NCBI RefSeq assembly: GCF_000482385.1
Contig: NZ_AXVD01000007.1
Span: forward strand, 62,001 to 126,000
Length of the DNA: 64,000 nucleotides
Origin: Nocardia sp. CNY236
Lineage (GTDB): Bacteria > Actinomycetota > Actinomycetes > Mycobacteriales > Mycobacteriaceae
Direction of reading: 5' to 3'
This document shows, in pieces, positions 29,027 to 37,297 of the stretch. Position 1 is the first letter of the stretch, and each line of letters starts with the position of its first letter. The position numbers and the translations under genes are program-made. The notes under the pieces were generated by a model. It saw only the letters and a list, made by a program, of their open reading frames with translations, was not told the DNA's origin and did no database searches.

Positions 29027-29331
29027 GTGAGGACCGTGTCCGCGCCGCGAAGGCCACCGGCCTACGCAACCTGCCGTTCCATGATTTCGACGCCAACCGC
29101 GTCTGGCTCGCCGTCGTCGCCCTCGCCATGGACCTGACCGTCTGGATGCAGACCCTGGCCCTGCACGACCATCAGGCACGCCGCTGGGAACCGAAGACCC
29201 TGCGCCTGCGACTGTTCTCGATCCCCGCCCGCCTGGCCCGCCACGCCCGCCGCGTCCACCTCCGCCTATCAGCCCACAACCCGTGGACCACCCTCACCAT
29301 CAACGCCCTGACCCGGCTCGCGGCCCCCTGA
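29027..29331 (+). mobile_element. IS1380-family transposase C-terminal fragment
   Basis: The frame reads CEDRVRAAKATGLRNLPFHDFDANRVWLAVVALAMDLTVWMQTLALHD, then ARRWEPKTLRLRLFSIPARLARHARRVHL, the conserved C-terminal part of IS1380 transposases, and ends NALTRLAAP. The catalytic N-terminal two thirds are absent and the upstream 190 bases (28838-29026) hold nothing recognisable. The sequence up to about 29505 (ending near GATCGAGGCTAG) may include the right end of the element. Confidence 0.8.
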
Positions 29332-29511
29332 CCAGCACGAAACCGCTCCAACAACCATCGAAAGGACCACCACCGGACCCGTGGAACCGGCAGCCACCCG
29401 CTGACACGGACGGTCAACCACACCCACCAGCCCGGCTACGATCCGAAACCCCAATCCGAACCCGACTACACCGGGCCATAGGCCCGGCGAAAGATCGAGG
29501 CTAGAGATAGG

Positions 29512-29709
29512 CTAGACTGCGGGCGACTCAGGCTGGACAGGTTCGGGTTTCATCTCTGCCAGCCAGCCCTTCTGGACCCCGTACACAGCGTATACACACT
29601 CTTCGCACACTACGATGTTGGCGTGGCCGGCACCGTAGATGAAGCCCTTCTTGGATCCGACAAACCGTTTGCATTCGAAGCAATCGGCCCCGTAGATGTT
29701 GCGCTGCAT
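29512..29709 (-). CDS. Small four-cysteine (zinc-ribbon-like) protein
   Basis: The 65-residue protein starts at the ATG at 29709 behind AAGGGGAA. Two CxxC pairs (DCFEC at residues 9-13 and VCEEC near 34-38) could bind one zinc ion. The rest (GFIYGAGHANIV, KGWLAEMKPEPVQPESPAV) is not a family that I can name. It lies 73 bases downstream of the CoiA-like gene on the same strand and may be cotranscribed with it. Confidence 0.6.
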   Translation of the reverse strand: MQRNIYGADCFECKRFVGSKKGFIYGAGHANIVVCEECVYAVYGVQKGWLAEMKPEPVQPESPAV

Positions 29710-29782
29710 TCGTTTCCCCTTATCGATGTGAGTCGGGCGACCTGCGGCCGCCGTGCGTTGATGCGTATGAATCAATCGGTGT

Positions 29783-30904
29783 TCAGGCCAGCCAGATGAC
29801 CCAGCCGATGGTGAGGACGAAACACAGCACGACCAACGCGATGCATGTGGTCGTCATTTTCTGGGTTGTACGTGTGAGTCGTTCGATCGCGGCGGCCTTC
29901 TTCTTTTGGTCCTCTTCGGCCCGGGAGTTCTTCGCCAGTAGTTTCTTGGCCGCGGTGGTGACCCGGTCGTTCTCGGCAACAGCTCGTTCAATCGATTCCT
30001 TCTGGTCGGCGATCGTGCCAGCTCGCTCACCAAGGGTTCTGACCTGGCAAATGATCGTCTGCGCTTGTTCGTCGATCGTGTCAGCGTGACTGCGGATGGT
30101 CGCCTGTGCGGTGCGGAGGTCCGTTCGGAGTTGGTCGCGTTCGGTGAGGGCGTCGGCGAGTTGCCCTTTCTTCATTGCGATTTCGTGGGCTTGGTCTTTG
30201 GTGTGTTGTTCCCAATCGGTCACGGTTGCCCATCCTGCGGTTGTCGCGGTGCTGTATGCCCACGCGAGTTCGTCGGTGCTGCTGTTGGTCCAGTCCCGTA
30301 GAAAACGATCGAGCGGCCAGCACGCCACGGCCATCCGTGTCCTTGGCACCCGCCGCGCGGGCTGGTGGCAGAGGACTCCGGTGTGGAGTTCGTACCCGTC
30401 GCGGGTGACGGGGCGGAAGTCGCTGACGCCGACGGCAGGCAGCTTCTCGACCCAGTTGCAGTGGCGGGTCAGCCAGACGACGCGGTCGCAGCCGGCCGCG
30501 CGCAGTCCTTCGGTGCGTTCGCGGGCGGTGTCGAAGTCGAGGTGGCTCCATTGCACCTCGATGGCGTAGGCGATTCCGTTCTTGGTACCGTAGACATCGG
30601 GGAATTGGTCACCGATGTGGGGCTCGACCCTGGCGGATAGCCCGTAGTGTTCGAGCCGGTCGCGGGTCCAGTACTTGAGCCGGGCGTGGTCGAAGGTTTC
30701 CGACCCCTTCCCGCCGCCCGGGATCTGACCGGCCGGCGTCCGTTTACCGTGCCGGAAGAAGGGATTTCCGGCGCGCGAGTGGTATGCCTCCACCTTGTAG
30801 CCGCAGAGCAGGCAGCGAAGTCCTCGTTTTGCTTCCCAGTCGTCGAACATACCGTCGTCGTGGACGTCGACGAGCACGCCGTAGGGTCCCAATGCCGAGG
30901 TCAT
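29783..30904 (-). CDS. CoiA-like nuclease with coiled coil and C-terminal membrane anchor
   Basis: The 373-residue protein starts at ATG 30904. Near the N-terminus it has a CoiA-type zinc/aromatic patch (LRCLLCGYKVEAYHSRAGNPFFRHG near residue 30) and a nuclease core in which Asp of DQFPDVYG and Glu/Gln of YAIEVQWSHLDFDTARERTEGLRAAG form a PD-(D/E)xQ site. A long charged coiled coil (about 240-345, rich in Lys, Glu and Arg) follows, then a single membrane helix at the very end (IALVVLCFVLTIGWVIWLA). CoiA acts in competence; homologues also occur on mobile elements. A membrane-tethered nuclease is unusual. Role unknown. Confidence 0.7.
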   Translation of the reverse strand: MTSALGPYGVLVDVHDDGMFDDWEAKRGLRCLLCGYKVEAYHSRAGNPFFRHGKRTPAGQIPGGGKGSETFDHARLKYWTRDRLEHYGLSARVEPHIGDQFPDVYGTKNGIAYAIEVQWSHLDFDTARERTEGLRAAGCDRVVWLTRHCNWVEKLPAVGVSDFRPVTRDGYELHTGVLCHQPARRVPRTRMAVACWPLDRFLRDWTNSSTDELAWAYSTATTAGWATVTDWEQHTKDQAHEIAMKKGQLADALTERDQLRTDLRTAQATIRSHADTIDEQAQTIICQVRTLGERAGTIADQKESIERAVAENDRVTTAAKKLLAKNSRAEEDQKKKAAAIERLTRTTQKMTTTCIALVVLCFVLTIGWVIWLA

Positions 30905-30905
30905 T

Positions 30906-31588
30906 TCACTGCCTGGACACACCAGCCCGCCCGACGCCACCAAGCTCGACCCCCTGCGGCCTAACGAAACACATTTCATCCGAAGGTAACTCGAGCCGCT
31001 GACAAATTGGCTCCGTTCGATCTTGATGGGCAGCGAAAAGGCTACGTATAGTTGCCCTCTGGCGCAGGTGTACGAAAGGCTGGCTGCAGATACCGCACAG
31101 GATCGGGCCGGCATCGATCGTCTTCTTGTGTGCCCGTACTCGTCTTACCGGGTTGCAACTGCACACCAGCGTACTGCCGCTGTGCGGCACCTTCTCCTTT
31201 CCCTCGCAGTCTTCGCCTTCGCCGTCCTTGGTGAACAGGTCGTGTTCGGACCGGCGGTGCGCCACGATCGCCGCGGTCAAGGTTGCGATCCCGCCGGCGT
31301 ATTGCTCGGCTGTGGGTTCGGCCAGTGTGGTGGTCGACCAGCCGATGCGAGGTCGCGCTCGACGTGCAATCCGAATTCGTTGGCGAGGTCATGGAACTTC
31401 CCGTCGTGGTAGGCGCCGCCGCGGCTGGTCTCGGAGACTACGCGCGTGCGCGCAGCGCCGTGCGCGGCCTCGTGCAACAACGTGGCGAAACTTTGGTCGA
31501 GCAACTCGAGGAAAAGAGATTGGTCTCGGGCCTGAGCATCGTCTGCAGGCCGAACTCCAGCCCCTGGCCAATGCCTCGCGCACAACAC
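30906..31588 (-). pseudogene. Frameshifted SprT-like metallopeptidase gene
   Basis: In one frame (about 31588-31350) the sequence reads ATLLHEAAHGAARTRVVSET, then YHDGKFHDLANEFGLHVERD, with the HExxH zinc motif of SprT-like peptidases. Just after VERD (about 31353) the family sequence continues in another frame as IGWSTTTLAEPTAEQYAGGIATL, then AAIVAHRRSEHD, and later a two-cysteine tail (LVCSCN ... ILCGICSQPF). A single missing base explains the shift. The upstream N-terminal part is also degraded. Proteins of this type are typical of actinobacterial integrative elements. Confidence 0.65.
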
Positions 31589-32070
31589 CAGACGGAAGTT
31601 GGCGCCTGTCGACTGGGCTGGCAGCCGCTCGCGCGGAGCAGTTCTGGCCCGTCATCTCGACGCTCTGTTCGATGCCGTGATGCGTGTCTGGAGTTCAACA
31701 GCCAGCTCGGCGGATTGCCATGTAGTGGTCCCTGCCGACCTGCTGTAACCGGTGATCAACCTAGCACCCCGGGTGCGTGTCTTCCCTGAAATTCTGTGGC
31801 CAATTTGGGGCCACACGTCGTAAGCGCATCCGCACGGTCGGCACTTTCGTCGCGCCGTCCGCGGAGAGACTTCGCGTCTGACGTGCGCACATGGCTACCC
31901 TAGCGAGCTGGGGGTCAAGTGGTCGCAGGCCCTGCTGGGCGACGAGCGCGAGACCGGAGAATCACCGCTTGAGCATGTGATCCGCGAAATCAAAGAGAAT
32001 CGGCGTGATGCTGGTCACCGACGAGGTTGAGCACCAAGTTGCGCTGGTTCAGAGAGGCCGGTGTTGCATG
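31589..32070. other. 480-base stretch without a recognisable gene
   Basis: The sequence between the SprT-like pseudogene and the second small-gene copy has a long open frame at 31824-32030 (plus strand) without ATG or upstream Shine-Dalgarno sequence, probably a gene fragment of unknown identity. Nothing else stands out. Confidence 0.4.
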
Positions 32071-32373
32071 TGGCGCCCGGTATATGCGGATGGCCTTGTA
32101 GGCCAAGAATTTTCGTGGGATCAAATGATCGCTGCAACTACACAGGACGTCGATGTCTTCCCCGGATCCTCGACTGAGGACAGCCGAAAGCCTTGGCGAG
32201 TATTGCGGTGCCGGGAATTTCGTCCTCGACAGCGATAGGTAACGAACATATGTGGTCACAGGCCCGACGCATCGCGAGAGTACTGAAGCGGCTGTTGCGG
32301 GTAGCCCGCGTCGATGACGATGCGGGCTCTACCGACCCTCTCGGACCTTCCGGGTGCAACAGATGGAGCCTCG
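32071..32373 (+). repeat. Duplicated segment, copy 2 (decayed) of the small-gene locus
   Basis: This copy of 26570-27002 has lost about 130 bases and carries an extra G near 32215 that shifts the reading frame of the 99-residue homologue (frame 32005-32238 now ends REFRPRQR). The 55-residue gene is reduced to its first four codons fused to its last ones out of frame. No XRE gene is next to it. Confidence 0.85.
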
Positions 32374-32374
32374 A

Positions 32375-32575
32375 GTGTGTCGTGGTGGGCGGCGAGGTAG
32401 CAGGCGCGCAGCAGGCGCCGGTCGTAGTGGCGCCGTCGTTTGAGGTTGCCGTGGATGCGGCCGGACTCCTTGGGCACCGGAGCCAAAGCAGCAACGCCGG
32501 CGAAGCAGTCGGGGCAGTCGAAGATGGCCAGGTCCCCGCCGATGGCTGCGAGGTCGAACACCCACCAAGAAAGGT
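32375..32575 (-). mobile_element. IS110-family transposase fragment
   Basis: The minus-strand frame reads LAAIGGDLAIFDCPDCFAGVAALAPVPKESGRIHGNLKRRRHYDRRLLRACYLAA, which is the conserved C-terminal domain of IS110 transposases (catalytic Ser-containing region; APVPxxSGR-xGN and RRLLRACYLSA signatures). Only about 60 residues remain; no ends could be identified. It interrupts the hydrolase sequence of the duplicated locus. Confidence 0.75.
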
Positions 32576-32637
32576 AGGGAAACTGTGCCTGCTGGTGATG
32601 ATCGGGGTCCGCGCCGACGGCCGCAAGGATCAGGTCG

Positions 32638-32810
32638 CGCTCACCGACGGATACCGTGTTCCTCCGGCTGCGAGAGCATGCTCGCGAAGGCGCCGCACTC
32701 CGATCCCAGGGTCATTGACGACCGTAGCTACGCCGAACAGCACCAGCGTCGGCGCGTTGATCGCAGCGAGTTGTTCGTCGGAGAACGGTTTCGGCTTCGC
32801 TTCAGACCCA
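32638..32810 (-). pseudogene. Alpha/beta-hydrolase fragment (complement of the remnant at 27107-27316)
   Basis: The frame reads SEAKPKPFSDEQLAAINAP followed by TLVLFGVATVVNDPGIGVRRLREHALAAGG and then stops. LAAINAPTLVLFG is the strand before the catalytic acid in many alpha/beta hydrolases. The shared block 32666-32731 matches 27219-27284, so both remnants derive from copies of one gene. Confidence 0.55.
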
Positions 32811-32897
32811 GTTCATATGATTGGCGGAGCAACCGAGTGCGTTAGCGATGACAAATGCTGAGGCCAAGGCGGGCCAGCGGCGGTTGAGTTTCGGTCA

Positions 32898-33755
32898 TCA
32901 CGATTCAACCTCAGTGGTCATCGCACTCAAGATCGCCAATTGCTCGCAATAGTGTTCCGCAGAAGTCGCTGCAATCGAACACGTGATGGCGGTCGCGCCC
33001 AGGTCCCGCAGGCGGTCCAACTGCCGTTGGGTGTGCCCTCGGTCACTCATCGGGTCGATTCGAGCGGTAGGCAACACGATTTCGAAGCCAGGACCGCAAT
33101 GAACAAGGCCGAGGAGCCGAGTGATCTCGTTGCCGCTCAGGCCGAATGGCATCCAGCCATCGGCGTATTCGCGAGCTCGCCGCAATGACCTCGCCGTCCG
33201 GCCACCGACCCATATCGGCACATGCGGCTGCACCGCGCACGGATCGACGACGACTGAGTCGAAGCGGTAGTAGTCGCCTTGGTAGCCAGGATTTGGGGTC
33301 GACAGTGATGCGCGCAGCGCGCGCAGCGCGTCGTCGCCACGATCGCCGCGGTCAGTCCACGACGCGCCGAGCAGATCGAACTCGGACCGCAGAGACCCGA
33401 TACCGACACCGAGCACGAGCCGTCCGTTACTGACCCGATCGAGCGTTCCGTATCGTTTCGCAATCCCAAGCGGGTGGTGATAGCCCAGGACGATCACCGA
33501 CGTAGCCAAACGGATGCGTGTAGTTCGCGCGGCAAGAAATGCCAACGTAGCGAGAGGATCCCAGTAGGTGGAGCCGCGCTCGGCTGCAACGTCGGCGTCG
33601 ATCGCAACGTGTTCGGAACACGTCAGGTAGTCGAATCCCAATCCGTCAGCGGCTTCGGCGATGCGCGTGATGTCGCTGATGCCGGCCTCTCGCTCCCATG
33701 CCGAGGCTACTCCGGGGACTACGGTGACAACTGGGGTAGAGATACCGATCCGCAC
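32898..33755 (-). CDS. LLM-class (F420- or flavin-dependent) oxidoreductase
   Basis: The protein of about 285 residues has the luciferase-like TIM-barrel pattern: RIGISTPVVTVVPG at the start, ITRIAEAADGLGFDYLTCSEHVAI near residue 35, TRIRLATSVIVLGYHHPLGIAKRYGTLDRVSNGRLVLGVGIGSLRSEFDLLG near 80, VPIWVGGRTARSLRRAREYADGWMPFGL near 185 and a closing DRLRDLGATAITC. These features suit the F420-dependent TIGR03619-like group common in Nocardia and mycobacteria. The start (GTG 33755; TTG 33761 also possible) has no clear Shine-Dalgarno sequence; the frame is open upstream without homology. Confidence 0.85.
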   Translation of the reverse strand: MRIGISTPVVTVVPGVASAWEREAGISDITRIAEAADGLGFDYLTCSEHVAIDADVAAERGSTYWDPLATLAFLAARTTRIRLATSVIVLGYHHPLGIAKRYGTLDRVSNGRLVLGVGIGSLRSEFDLLGASWTDRGDRGDDALRALRASLSTPNPGYQGDYYRFDSVVVDPCAVQPHVPIWVGGRTARSLRRAREYADGWMPFGLSGNEITRLLGLVHCGPGFEIVLPTARIDPMSDRGHTQRQLDRLRDLGATAITCSIAATSAEHYCEQLAILSAMTTEVES

Positions 33756-33865
33756 GGGCAAATTGTCGCATCGATGCTGCCCAAGCGACTGGCAAGGACT
33801 GAGCTGTGTTGTGGCGGATTGGTGCTCGCTGAACCAACCGAGCTCGATGTAGGCAGTCGCGATTT

Positions 33866-34852
33866 CTACGACAGCGCCTGTCGAACTCCGGAGACAACCG
33901 AGACCGTCACATTGCCCCGCTTGTGTCCGGTCTCGACATATCGGTGCGCCTCGACAATGTCGTCGATCGGGTAATTGCGATCGACAATGATGCGTAGCTG
34001 CCCACTTTCGATGAGTTCTTTGAGGAACGCCAGGGACGCACGCTTTTCGACCGACATCCCAGGGCGAACCGTGCGTCCGCCCCGCAGCACTGTCCACCCG
34101 GCGATAGGCCAGTTCCACAGTCCTTTCGTCGGGAGATAGCACCCGGTGGGTGTCAATGCTCGCCTGCACTTTCGATAGGTGGAGGCCGTCACAGTATCGA
34201 AAACGACATCGTAGGTGTTGCGGCGAGTGGTGAAGTCGTCCACGGTGTAGTCGATCACATGGTCGGCGCCCAGTTCCGTGACCAGTTCGGCGTTCCTGCT
34301 ACTGCACACCGCGGTGACTTCGGCGCCGAAAAGTTTCGCGAGCTGCAGCGCATAGGTGCCTATACTGCCGGACGCACCGTTGATCAAGACATGGTGTCCT
34401 TTACCGACATCGGCGCGTTCGCGCAGGAAATACAATGCCGTCGACGCGCCATCCACCGCCGCGGCGGCGTCCTCGTAGGTGATGTCGACCGGCTTGTGTT
34501 CCAGAGAAGCCGATTCGGGCATACATTTGTACTCCGCACACGCCCCGACACCGATGCCGGTGAAGCCGAACACCTGATCACCCGGCGCGAACCGACGCAC
34601 GGACGCACCGACCGTGACAACCTCTCCGGCCAGTTCCAGTCCTGGTGTGCGTACTTTCTTGCGAGGGCGGGTCACCCCGAGAACACTGCGGCCCCACAGG
34701 GGACGACCTCGCCGCATCAGGATCTCGGCTGCGGTCACGGTCGTGGCGTGTACTTTGATCAGAACTTCGTCGGCGCGGGGGGTAGGAGGCTCGACGTCTA
34801 CGATCGTGAGGACCTCCGGCGGCCCGAAACTGTTGTGCACTACGGCCTTCAC
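33866..34852 (-). CDS. Zinc-independent MDR/quinone oxidoreductase
   Basis: The 328-residue medium-chain reductase has the GroES-like N-terminal domain (FGPPEVLTIVDVEPPTPRADEVLIKVHATTV, then PGLELAGEVVTVGASVRRFAPGDQVFGFTG) and a nucleotide-binding domain with NGASGSIGTYALQLAK near residue 160 and HVIDY near 200. No catalytic zinc cysteine-histidine set is visible. It probably reduces quinones or enones with NADPH. It is convergent with nothing and divergent from the TerD gene. Confidence 0.88.
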   Translation of the reverse strand: MKAVVHNSFGPPEVLTIVDVEPPTPRADEVLIKVHATTVTAAEILMRRGRPLWGRSVLGVTRPRKKVRTPGLELAGEVVTVGASVRRFAPGDQVFGFTGIGVGACAEYKCMPESASLEHKPVDITYEDAAAAVDGASTALYFLRERADVGKGHHVLINGASGSIGTYALQLAKLFGAEVTAVCSSRNAELVTELGADHVIDYTVDDFTTRRNTYDVVFDTVTASTYRKCRRALTPTGCYLPTKGLWNWPIAGWTVLRGGRTVRPGMSVEKRASLAFLKELIESGQLRIIVDRNYPIDDIVEAHRYVETGHKRGNVTVSVVSGVRQALS

Positions 34853-34985
34853 TGCGGCTCCTTCTCGGCTACGATGCGAACGCCGGTCCCGCCCAGCTCA
34901 GTGCTGCGCTGGGAGAGTGCATGTCCGACTCCGACGAAGCGCGTTGCATGGCAGCATGTTATGCGATCGTCGGTATGCTGATGGC

Positions 34986-35570
34986 GTGATTACGCTCAGG
35001 AAAGAAGATGGCGCAGCAGACCTCGCGGGTATCTCCGAACTGCACGTTGGAGCGAGTTGGGACCCATCCTCGGGGACGAGCGGTGGCGCACTCGGTTGGG
35101 CGCGTCGCAAGCGCGGTGTAGACCTGGATCTGGTCGCCATCCTCATGCAGGGGGGTGAACCCGTGCGCTTCGCGGGTCTGGATTCATTGGACCCGTTGGG
35201 CAACGGCTCGGTCGTACACACCGGCGATGAGCAGACCGGCGCCGCCTCCGGTGACGACGAGACCGTTCACGTCAAGTTCGCCAATGTCCCGCCGGTGATC
35301 GACGCCATCGTCTTCGTGGCTGCTGCGTTCAAGAAGGGCAGCTCGTTCGAGAAGGCGAACAACATCTCCTTCAGAATCTACGATGCTTCGGGCGGAACTA
35401 CTCAGCAGGTTGCCGATATCTGGCCCTCACTTCTGGGCACCGACAACGCCAATGCCGTCGCCCGCGCATTCCGCAATGGTGACCAGTGGCAGTTGGAGGT
35501 CCTCAATCGCCAGGGCAAAGTCAAGCAAGGCGATATGCAGGCGCTTCTACGTTTCACGCTGCAACAGTAG
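34986..35570 (+). CDS. TerD-family stress protein
   Basis: The 194-residue protein starts at GTG 34986 and has the TerD pattern: VGASWDPSSGTSGG, DLDLVAILMQGGEPVRFAGLDSLDPLGNGSVVHTGDEQTGAASGDDETVHVKFANVPP and VAAAFKKGSSFEKANNISFRIYD. The acidic SGDDE loop is the Ca2+-binding region of TerD proteins. Members are linked to tellurite, oxidative and phage stress. A strong terminator follows directly. Confidence 0.9.
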   Translation: MITLRKEDGAADLAGISELHVGASWDPSSGTSGGALGWARRKRGVDLDLVAILMQGGEPVRFAGLDSLDPLGNGSVVHTGDEQTGAASGDDETVHVKFANVPPVIDAIVFVAAAFKKGSSFEKANNISFRIYDASGGTTQQVADIWPSLLGTDNANAVARAFRNGDQWQLEVLNRQGKVKQGDMQALLRFTLQQ

Positions 35571-35581
35571 ACAGAATCGAT

Positions 35582-35616
35582 CCCCTGCCGCCACGCGTGC
35601 GGCAGGGGTTTTCTTT
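35582..35616 (+). terminator. Rho-independent terminator after the terD-like gene
   Basis: CCCCTGCCGC and GCGGCAGGGG form a perfect 10-base stem with a 7-base loop, followed by TTTTCTTT. It lies 11 bases after the stop and between convergent genes, so it may also serve the metal transporter operon from the other side. Confidence 0.92.
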
Positions 35617-35659
35617 CGCTGAACGCGCACGAACCGAGAACTGTGGTCGGTTCACCGAC

Positions 35660-36538
35660 CTACATTCGAGCGTCCGCGGTTGCCTGCTGCCGCAGGGCCG
35701 CGGAAATCCGCCGCCCGATAATGCCTTGCTGTGGGGCGAACAAGTACACCGCGGCGAAAACGACGCCCTGGACAACGACGACCATACCGCCAGGTGCTGT
35801 GTCGAGGTAATAGCTTACATACAGGCCCGTTACGGCGCAGGTCACCGAAACTGCAGGGGCTATGACCAGCATTCGGCCGAAGCGATCGGTGAGCAGATAG
35901 GCCGTTGCGCCCGGAATGATCAGCATGGCCACCACCAGGACGACGCCAACTGCCTGCAGCGCAACCACAGCCGTCAACGCGAGCAGACCCAGCAGCGCTG
36001 TGCCCAGTAGTTTCGGGTTGAGACCGATCGCATGCGCATGGGTGGGATCGAAGGCATACAACGTGAAGTCGCGGCGTTTGAGTAGCAGCGCGGCCAGGGT
36101 GATCGCCGCGAGAATCACGATCTGCACCAGTTCGGCACGGCTGACACCGAGCAGGTTGCCGAACACGATGTGGTTGAGGTCGGTCTGGCTGGGTGTCACC
36201 GAGACGAGGACCAATCCGAAGGCGAACAACGTCGTGAACACGATCCCGATGGCCGCGTCCTCTTTGATCCGGCTGGTATCGCGAACGACGCCGATCAAAG
36301 CGACCGCGAGGAAACCGAACACGATTGCACCCACCGCGAACGGAAGGCCGACGATATAGGCCAGCACCACGCCGGGCAGAACCGCATGGGAGACCGCATC
36401 ACCCATCAACGACCATCCGATCAGCACCAGCCAACACGACAGCACCGCGCACACTGCGGCTGCGGTCACAGTGGTGGCGAGTGCGCGCACCATGAATTCG
36501 TATTGCAGCGGATCGGTGAAGATTTCGGTCAAGTTCAT
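35660..36538 (-). CDS. Metal ABC transporter permease (Mn/Fe type)
   Basis: The 292-residue membrane protein belongs to the ABC-3 (SitC/MntB-like) permease family: about eight hydrophobic segments, WSLMGDAVSHAVLPGVVLAYIVGLPFAVGA at residues 42-71 and DAAIGIVFTTLFAFGLVLVS near 92, which includes the conserved coupling region. It is the last gene of a three-gene transporter operon, 24 bases after the ATPase. One permease gene is present, presumably forming a homodimer. Confidence 0.92.
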   Translation of the reverse strand: MNLTEIFTDPLQYEFMVRALATTVTAAAVCAVLSCWLVLIGWSLMGDAVSHAVLPGVVLAYIVGLPFAVGAIVFGFLAVALIGVVRDTSRIKEDAAIGIVFTTLFAFGLVLVSVTPSQTDLNHIVFGNLLGVSRAELVQIVILAAITLAALLLKRRDFTLYAFDPTHAHAIGLNPKLLGTALLGLLALTAVVALQAVGVVLVVAMLIIPGATAYLLTDRFGRMLVIAPAVSVTCAVTGLYVSYYLDTAPGGMVVVVQGVVFAAVYLFAPQQGIIGRRISAALRQQATADARM

Positions 36539-36562
36539 TCGTCTGTCTCGCCTCCGACCGGG

Positions 36563-37297
36563 CTATACCCGGTTCATCACATCCAAGCCGAACGCCTTGG
36601 CAAGGTTCTCCGGAAGTAGCACTTCCTCCGGGTCGCCGTGCGCGAGTACCGTACGCATCAGAAGCACCGCTTCATCGGCAAGGCCGGGCAGCGCGTGCAG
36701 ATCATGCGTCGACACCAGAATTGTGGCGCCGTTTGCGGCGAGATCCCGCAACAAGTGGGTGATCGTGGCCTCCGACCGCTTGTCGACGCCGGCGAACGGC
36801 TCGTCGAGCAGGAGGATGGTCGCGCCCTGGGCCAGGCCGCGCGCCACGAAAGCACGTTTCTTCTGCCCACCGGACAGCTGCCCGATCTGCCGGTCGGCGA
36901 GATCGGCCAATTCGACGCGGTCCAGTGCGTGCTCGACGGCTTCGCGATCGATTCGGCGTGCACGGCGAGTGAACCCCAGATGACCGTAGCGGCCGGTCAT
37001 CACCACGTCCCGCACCGAGAGCGGAAAGCTCCAGTCGACATCCTCGCTCTGTGGCACGTAGCCGAGAATGCCGGCCCGTCGGGCCGCAACCGGCGCCTTG
37101 CCTTCGATGTGCACGGTGCCGCGGTCGGGATGCACCAGGCCCATGACGGTTTTGAACAGGGTCGACTTGCCGGAGCCATTCATGCCGATCAGGCCACAGA
37201 CCCGGCCGCGACCCAGGGTGAAGTCCACCCCATCGAGCGCGAGTACATCGCGATAGCGAACCGTGACACCGCGCACCTCGATTGCCGGCGCACTCAT
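36563..37297 (-). CDS. Metal ABC transporter ATPase (Mn/Fe type)
   Basis: The 244-residue nucleotide-binding subunit has Walker A GMNGSGKST near residue 38, the Q-loop in YVPQSEDVDW near 83, the signature LSGGQKKRAF near 143, Walker B ILLLDEPFAGVD near 165 and the H-loop in VSTHD. PQSEDVDWSFP is typical of manganese/zinc importers. The start at 37297 (ATG, overlapping the stop of the binding-protein gene as ATGA) fits tight coupling. The frame is open further upstream but unrelated. Confidence 0.93.
   Translation of the reverse strand: MSAPAIEVRGVTVRYRDVLALDGVDFTLGRGRVCGLIGMNGSGKSTLFKTVMGLVHPDRGTVHIEGKAPVAARRAGILGYVPQSEDVDWSFPLSVRDVVMTGRYGHLGFTRRARRIDREAVEHALDRVELADLADRQIGQLSGGQKKRAFVARGLAQGATILLLDEPFAGVDKRSEATITHLLRDLAANGATILVSTHDLHALPGLADEAVLLMRTVLAHGDPEEVLLPENLAKAFGLDVMNRV

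Noticed and set aside
31824..32030. Open frame upstream of the second small-gene copy, reading LGVKWSQALLGDE in part
   Set aside because: No ATG or GTG start with ribosome-binding site near its beginning; probably a fragment that I cannot name.
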